Shown here: positions 59,486 through 64,000 of the stretch, one piece after another
Position numbering within the stretch: the stretch's first letter is position 1
Layout: each line of letters starts with the position of its first letter
Origin: Ignavibacteriales bacterium
GTDB taxonomy: Bacteria; Bacteroidota; Ignavibacteria; Ignavibacteriales; Ignavibacteriaceae
Assembly: GCA_016709155.1 (NCBI GenBank)
Contig: JADJEI010000001.1
Span: 186,001-250,000 of the forward strand
Direction: 5' to 3'
DNA length: 64,000 nucleotides
The notes under the pieces: generated by a model
Database searches by the model: none
Seen by the model: only the letters and a program-made list of their open reading frames with translations
Told to the model about the DNA's origin: nothing
Translations under genes and position numbers: made by a program

Positions 59486-61498
59486 ATGGCTCAAACACTA
59501 ATAGAAAAGATATCACAGAAATTCACAGTTGGATTAGGAAAAAATCACGAAGTTCACGCAGGTGATTATCTTTCAATCAAACCCGCTTATGTAATGACGC
59601 ACGATAACACAGGTGCAGTAATTCCGAAATTCAAATCCATCGGAGCAACAAAACTTTTTAATCCACGACAAGTAGTAAACACTCTTGATCATAATGTTCA
59701 GGATAAATCTGAAAAGAATTTGGAGAAGTACAAAAAGATTGAAGAGTTTGCTAAATCAATGGGTGCGGATTTCTATCCCGCTGGGCGTGGAATTGGTCAT
59801 CAAATAATGTGTGAAGAAGGTTATGCTTTTCCAGGTACGATGGTTGTTGCTTCTGATTCACACTCAAATATGTACGGCGGATTAGGATGTCTTGGAACTC
59901 CAATTGTTCGAACAGACGCTGCAGCAATATGGGCAACAGGCAGAACCTGGTGGCAAGTTCCTCCGATTGCAAAAGTTGAATTAAAAGGCAGCTTACGACA
60001 AGGCGTAACAGGTAAAGATGTTATCATTGCTTTGTGCGGCTATTTCAATCACGATGAAGTATTGAACCATGCAATAGAATTTGTTGGTGATGGAATTCGT
60101 TATTTAACAATCGATGAGCGATTAGCAATCGCAAATATGACAACGGAATGGGGTGCACTTGCCGGTGTCTTCCCTATCGATCTAGCAACAATTCTATGGT
60201 TAAAGAAACGAGAAAGATTTATTGAGCATCGCGAACTTTGGGAATCCATCACTTCGGGAGAAGGAGTTTTTTCTGATGCTGATGGGAAAGGGATTCATCC
60301 AAGAATAAATCATAAACGAATTGAAGAATTGGAACATAACATACCACAAGCAGATGCTGACCTGCCTGACGGCAAGGCAGGTGCTTTTTATGCAAAAGAA
60401 TTAACAATTGATTTATCGACTGTAGAACCTTTTGTTTCTGGACCAAACACTGTAAAAACTTATGCTGCTGTTTCAGAACTAAGAGAAAAAAATATTACAA
60501 TCAACAAGGCGTACCTTGTTTCCTGCGTAAATAGTCGTGTTGATGATATTGCAGAAGCTGCTGCAGTTGTTAAAGGTAAAAAAGTTAATCCGAATGTAAA
60601 GCTCTATATAGCTGCTGCATCGAGTGAAGTTCAGAAAGAAGCAGAACGCTACGGTTACTGGCAATCTCTGATTGAAGCTGGTGCAATTCCACTTCCGCCG
60701 GGCTGTGGACCTTGTATTGGACTTGGAACTGGTTTACTGGAAGATGGTGAAGTTGGAATATCTGCAACTAACAGAAACTTCAAAGGAAGAATGGGTTCTC
60801 CAAATGCACAAGCTTATCTTGCATCTCCTGCAGTTGTTGCTGCATCTGCAATTTCCGGCAAGATTGACTACGATTGGAAAAATAAAGAACATCGCGAACT
60901 AAAAGGCTCAATAAAGATCAATCAGAAAAAAACTGCAACAAAATCTTCTGTAAAAATTATTGACGGTTTTAAACCAGTTGTTGAAGGAGAATTAATTTTC
61001 TGTCATCAAGATAATATGAATACAGATGGAATTTATCCCGGCAAATACACCTACAATGATGATATGACTCCGCAGCAACAGGCAGAAGTTGTGATGGAAA
61101 ATTACGACCCGGAGTTTGTGAAGATTACTAAGGCTGGAAATATTCTTGTTGGTGGATTTAATTTTGGAACAGGTTCATCCCGTGAGCAAGCTGCAACGGC
61201 GTTAAAGTATAAAGGTATTCAATTAGTTGTTGCCGGAACATTTAATGAAACTTATAAACGCAACGCACTAAACAATGGTTACTTGTTAATTGAGTGTCCA
61301 CAGCTCGTAAATGATTTAAAAGCAAAGTATGGAAAAGAAAAACTAACTGTAAAATCAGGAATGAACATAAAATTAGATTTTAAAAATTCATCTTTAACAT
61401 TTGATAACAAAACTTATTCTATCGATCCAGTTGGGGAAGCAGCACAAGAGCTTATTGTTACTGGGGGATTGGAAGAGTGGGTTAAGAAGAATCTTTAA
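59486..61498 (+). CDS. Aconitase-family hydratase, homoaconitase (Lys4)-like
   Basis: 670 residues. It has the DSHSNMYGGLG and GTPIVRTDAAAIWATG segments, the iron-sulfur cysteines in SCVNSR and GCGPCIG, and the C-terminal swivel motif GSSREQAATALKYKG. The sequence NHAIEF to NMTTEWGALAGVFPID is very like yeast Lys4 homoaconitase and unlike mitochondrial-type aconitase. It could act on citrate/isocitrate in the TCA cycle here, given the dehydrogenase and PrpD neighbours. ATG 59486 with TTGGAGA upstream; the longer frame from 59432 begins in a repeat. A palindrome adds a few residues near residue 292. Confidence 0.85.
   Translation: MAQTLIEKISQKFTVGLGKNHEVHAGDYLSIKPAYVMTHDNTGAVIPKFKSIGATKLFNPRQVVNTLDHNVQDKSEKNLEKYKKIEEFAKSMGADFYPAGRGIGHQIMCEEGYAFPGTMVVASDSHSNMYGGLGCLGTPIVRTDAAAIWATGRTWWQVPPIAKVELKGSLRQGVTGKDVIIALCGYFNHDEVLNHAIEFVGDGIRYLTIDERLAIANMTTEWGALAGVFPIDLATILWLKKRERFIEHRELWESITSGEGVFSDADGKGIHPRINHKRIEELEHNIPQADADLPDGKAGAFYAKELTIDLSTVEPFVSGPNTVKTYAAVSELREKNITINKAYLVSCVNSRVDDIAEAAAVVKGKKVNPNVKLYIAAASSEVQKEAERYGYWQSLIEAGAIPLPPGCGPCIGLGTGLLEDGEVGISATNRNFKGRMGSPNAQAYLASPAVVAASAISGKIDYDWKNKEHRELKGSIKINQKKTATKSSVKIIDGFKPVVEGELIFCHQDNMNTDGIYPGKYTYNDDMTPQQQAEVVMENYDPEFVKITKAGNILVGGFNFGTGSSREQAATALKYKGIQLVVAGTFNETYKRNALNNGYLLIECPQLVNDLKAKYGKEKLTVKSGMNIKLDFKNSSLTFDNKTYSIDPVGEAAQELIVTGGLEEWVKKNL
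60360..60382. repeat. Palindromic insert inside the aconitase-type gene
   Basis: ACCTGCCT-GACGGCA-AGGCAGGT, a perfect 8-bp stem. In frame it codes for LPDGKAG within PQADADLPDGKAGAFYAKE, a place where relatives read PxADPxxxYAKE without the extra residues. It looks like a dispersed repeat fixed inside a working gene without breaking the frame. Confidence 0.75.
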
Positions 61499-61505
61499 GA
61501 CAATA

Positions 61506-61569
61506 GCACGCAGATGACACAGATTTTGCAGATCAGCGCGGATCAGTCTCATCTGTGTCATCAGCGTGC
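61506..61569. repeat. Dispersed palindrome (GCACGCAGAT type), copy 2
   Basis: GCACGCAGATGACACAGAT pairs with ATCTGTGTCATCAGCGTGC, with an inner stem. It follows the aconitase stop by seven bases. The copy after cstA has the same layout, so both may serve as message ends. Confidence 0.8.
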
Positions 61570-61583
61570 CATTTTAAAAGAAT

Positions 61584-61619
61584 GTGAGCTTGATGAAAAT
61601 TCAGTTGTTCGGAATTTCC
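61584..61619 (+). repeat. 36-base fragment of a RhuM-type gene
   Basis: Identical over 36 bases to 62607-62642 inside the RhuM-like gene (coding GELDENSVVRNF). Its right end stops inside the palindrome GTTCGGAATTTCCGAAC of the full gene. No open frame is retained, so it is a scar of a second copy or of recombination. Confidence 0.85.
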
Positions 61620-61673
61620 CTGCAACTTCATAATATTGGTTAATGAATCTAGAAAAAGGATAGTAAAATAGTT

Positions 61674-62195
61674 ATGAAAAATAAATCCTTGATTCCTACT
61701 GAAAGTTTAATGAATAAAATTCTTGTAATCAGAAATCAAAAAGTTATTCTGGATAGAGACCTGGCAATATTATATGGAGTAGAAACCCGTGCATTAAAGC
61801 AAGCAGTTATTAGAAATGAAAAACGCTTTCCGTCTGATTTTATGTTTCTACTCAATAACAAAGAAATTGGGAAGATGGTATCACAAAATGTGATACCATC
61901 TAAAAGTTATTTCGGTGGAGCAAATCCAATGGCTTTTACAGAACAAGGAGTTGCAATGCTATCTTCGGTTTTAAAGAGCGAAAGAGCAATTGAAGTAAAT
62001 ATTCTAATTATGCGTGCATTCGTAAAGTTAAGAGAAATAATCTATACACATAAAAAAGTTGCAGATAAATTAAAAGAGTTAGAAAACAAATTTAAAGATC
62101 ACGATGATCAGATAACTCAAATCATTCAGGTAATAAATCAACTAATGACTCCTCCTGATCCACCCAAAAAGAAAATTGGTTTTACATTAGATTAA
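61674..62195 (+). CDS. ORF6N-domain DNA-binding protein
   Basis: 173 residues. ORF6N domain in the first ~110 residues (VILDRDLAILYGVETRALKQAV and FTEQGVAMLSSVLKSERAI), then a coiled-coil (KVADKLKELENKFKDHDDQI). The family occurs in phages and mobile regions and is thought to bind DNA. It sits between metabolic genes with repeats on both sides and next to a RhuM-type gene, which marks it as acquired. It carries a palindrome inside its coding sequence at 61873-61901. Confidence 0.85.
   Translation: MKNKSLIPTESLMNKILVIRNQKVILDRDLAILYGVETRALKQAVIRNEKRFPSDFMFLLNNKEIGKMVSQNVIPSKSYFGGANPMAFTEQGVAMLSSVLKSERAIEVNILIMRAFVKLREIIYTHKKVADKLKELENKFKDHDDQITQIIQVINQLMTPPDPPKKKIGFTLD
61873..61901. repeat. 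Palindrome within ORF6N gene
   Basis: AGATGGTATCACA-AAA-TGTGATACCATCT, perfect 13-bp arms. A near copy lies upstream of the RhuM-like gene at 62326-62350. Possible binding site for the ORF6N protein, or a byproduct of the conserved MVSQNVIPS codons. Confidence 0.7.
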
Positions 62196-62217
62196 CTTTT
62201 AAGAAAAATAAAATATT

Positions 62218-62284
62218 AAACAATTCAACAATCAAACAATAGAAGTATATGAATAAATCAATCTTAAGAACAATATCGAAATTG
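62218..62284 (+). repeat. Direct repeat A: truncated copy of the prpD 5' end
   Basis: About 66 bases nearly identical to 63454-63520 (two mismatches). Contains the leader and first codons (ATGAATAAATCAATCT...) of the MmgE/PrpD gene. After base ~62284 it diverges into the region before the RhuM-like gene, so prpD was duplicated at its 5' end when the accessory gene entered. Confidence 0.85.
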
Positions 62285-62325
62285 AATATAAATTAAGAAA
62301 TATAACATAAACATTAAACAAATAG

Positions 62326-62350
62326 ATGGCATAACAAAATGTGATACCAT
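62326..62350. promoter_or_regulatory. Possible operator: copy of the ORF6N palindrome
   Basis: ATGGCATAACA-AAA-TGTGATACCAT, 23 of 25 bases the same as 61875-61899 within ORF6N. It lies 24 bases before the RhuM-like start and could be a protein-binding site shared by the two genes. Confidence 0.4.
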
Positions 62351-62374
62351 TAATAATGGAAATCACTAATTGTG

Positions 62375-63443
62375 ATGTCCAAAAAACAGAAAAACAATAA
62401 AAGAAGAAATAGCATCTCTTTAGATATGTCATTAGAACATAAACCAAACTCCGAAATAATCCTTTACCAAACTGAAGACGGGAAAACCAAAATTGAAGTC
62501 CGTTTGGAGAATGATACTGTTTGGTTAACGCAATCTCAAATAAGTGAATTATTTCAAAAAGCAAAATCAACAATTAGTGAACATTTAAAAAAGATTTTTG
62601 AAGAAGGTGAGCTTGATGAAAATTCAGTTGTTCGGAATTTCCGAACAACTGCCTCAGATGGCAAAAAATATGTAACTTCTTATTATAATTTAGATGTTAT
62701 TATTTCGGTTGGTTATCGTATAAAATCATTGCAAGGCACAAAATTTCGCATTTGGGCAACACAACATCTTAAAGAGTATCTTATAAAAAGGATTTACGCT
62801 TGATGACGAAAGACTAAAAGCCGGTGGTTATCTATATAAATATTTCGAAGAACTCCTTGAACGTATTAGGGATATAAGAACTTCTGAAAAAAACTTTTAT
62901 TATAAGGTACGCGAGATTTATGCTTTATCTGCTGATTATAATGCTAATGCTGAATTAACACAAAAATTTTTTGCTACTATTCAAAATAAATTTCATTGGG
63001 CAGTTCATCATCATACTGCTGCTGAACTTATTGTACAAAGAGTAAGCGTTGATAAACCAAATATGGGATTGACTACATGGCAAGGTGCTAAAATCCGTAA
63101 ACACGATGTGATTGTAGCTAAGAATTATCTTTCTTTAGATGAAATTAAACAGCTAAACTTGCTCGTTGAACAGTTTCTTGCTTTTGCAGAGTCTCAAGCA
63201 CATCAAAGAAAAGTAATGTACATGAATGACTGGATAAAAAAACTAAATGACATTCTTATAATTAATGAAAGAGAAATACTAGAAAGCCCCGGTAAAATAT
63301 CAAAAGAAGAAGCTGATGAAATCGCTTTCAAAGAATTTGAAAAATATAAAAAGTTAGAATCAGCAGAAGAAATTAAAAGACTTAAGGTGTTAGAAAAAGA
63401 AATTAAAAAACTATCGACAACATCTAAGAAAAAGAAAAAATAA
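62375..63443 (+). pseudogene. RhuM-family protein, frameshifted
   Basis: Reconstructed 355 residues. N-terminal RhuM/Fic-associated domain (DTVWLTQSQISELFQKAKST, DGKKYVTSYYNLDVIISVGYR, GTKFRIWATQHLKEYL) and a C-terminal Fic/DOC-like helical part (AVHHHTAAELIVQRV, QLNLLVEQFLAFAE). An extra A in 62785-62789 splits it. The family occurs near mobile elements and toxins, but its activity is not settled. A 66-base repeat brackets it and it sits between aconitase and prpD, so it was inserted. Start ATG 62375 (GTG 62372 possible). Confidence 0.85.
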
Positions 63444-63453
63444 TTAAGCAATA

Positions 63454-63520
63454 AAACAATTCAACAATCAAACAATAGAAGTATATGAATAAATCAATCT
63501 CAAGAACAATATCGGAATTT
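63454..63520 (+). repeat. Direct repeat B: 5' end of the intact prpD gene
   Basis: Matches 62218-62284 with two mismatches. It includes the leader and start of the intact prpD gene, so the original sequence continues here. Confidence 0.85.
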
Positions 63521-64000
63521 GCAGTTAATCTGCAATACAAAGATTTACCTCAAAATGTAATTCACGAAGTTAAAAGATTTCTCTACGATTCAGTTGGCTG
63601 TGCGTTCGGTGGCTATCATACAAAGGATGTTAGAATATTACGTAACATCTATCACGATATGGGCGGAACAGATGAAGCAACAGTAATAGGATTTGGAGAT
63701 AAAATTCCTGCTGTTAATGCTACACTTATAAACTCGCTTATGATTCGTGCTTTAGATTTTAACGATATTTACTGGAAAGAAGATCCATCGCATCCATCCG
63801 ATTTAATCCCTGCTGCACTTTCGGTGGCTGAAATGGTTGGTGCGCCAATGGAAGAAGTGATAACTGCAATTGTTCTTGCTTATGAATTTGAACAAAGACT
63901 TTGCGAGTTTGCTGTGCCGGGAGTTCGTGAGCGCAAATGGCATCACGCAACTTTAACACAATTTGTTTCTCCAATTGTTGCTGGAAAAATTCTCGGTCTA
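63485..64000 (+). CDS. MmgE/PrpD family protein, N-terminal part
   Basis: 172 codons, open to the window's right edge. Start MNKSISRTISEFAVNLQYKD, then FLYDSVGCAFGGYHT and SLMIRALDFNDIYWKEDPSHPSDLIPAAL, diagnostic of MmgE/PrpD (2-methylcitrate dehydratase and cis-aconitate decarboxylase relatives). With the aconitase-like and dehydrogenase genes it suggests TCA or methylcitrate carbon flow. A truncated duplicate of its 5' end lies 1.2 kb upstream. Confidence 0.88.
   Translation, partial: MNKSISRTISEFAVNLQYKDLPQNVIHEVKRFLYDSVGCAFGGYHTKDVRILRNIYHDMGGTDEATVIGFGDKIPAVNATLINSLMIRALDFNDIYWKEDPSHPSDLIPAALSVAEMVGAPMEEVITAIVLAYEFEQRLCEFAVPGVRERKWHHATLTQFVSPIVAGKILGL

Overview
The window is AT-rich, gene-dense bacterial DNA. 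It most likely comes from the Ignavibacteria (Bacteroidota/Chlorobiota neighbourhood). The main clue is eight secreted proteins ending in a type IX secretion (T9SS) C-terminal domain of the 'NYPNPFNPxT' form, alongside HpnCDE squalene genes and many short dispersed palindromes. This taxonomic placement is inference. TAA and TGA both serve as ordinary stops.

Layout. 0-3.6 kb (minus): end of a secreted protein and an hpnC-hpnD-hpnE squalene operon. 3.7-5.8 kb: prfC and a STAS-domain protein. 6-11.6 kb: a respiratory/redox module made of a T9SS-tagged nine-heme cytochrome, a lone receiver protein, a histidine kinase with a CXXCH heme motif in its sensor loop, and an NtrC-type sigma-54 activator. 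11.7-31 kb: mostly secreted T9SS cargo (beta-propellers, VCBS/FG-GAP, HAF-type and 54-residue repeat proteins), with two unusual degenerate 21-nt tandem arrays between genes. 31.2-38.9 kb (minus): a surface-polysaccharide operon (TPR, GT9, methyltransferase, ABC permease, ABC ATPase, GT4, Wzy-like). 39.2-44.4 kb (minus): tRNA-Leu, PBP1A, LpxH-like hydrolase and M1 aminopeptidase. 44.5-50.6 kb: glgC, uvrC, L,D-transpeptidase, a lipoprotein and sixA. 50.6-55.1 kb (minus): SRP RNA, an orphan DNA methyltransferase and a large hybrid kinase. 55.5-64 kb: central carbon genes (isocitrate-type dehydrogenase, CstA, homoaconitase-like aconitase, MmgE/PrpD) interrupted by an HD protein, a GIY-YIG gene between inverted repeats, and ORF6N/RhuM accessory genes with clear insertion scars.

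How the genes work together. The heme-type sensor kinase and its sigma-54 activator sit divergently from the cytochrome and are the obvious candidates to control it. The T9SS domains would place cytochrome and propeller proteins on the cell surface. The polysaccharide operon, PBP1A, LpxH and L,D-transpeptidase build the envelope. The dehydrogenase, aconitase and PrpD belong to TCA- or methylcitrate-type carbon flow.

Caution. At least sixteen genes are broken by one or a few single-base lesions, mostly at homopolymers. This pattern suggests an error-prone assembly more than mass gene decay. Such genes are listed as 'pseudogene' over their reconstructed full span, and many may be intact in the living cell. 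I infer all lesion sites from where the reading frame of a recognisable protein changes.
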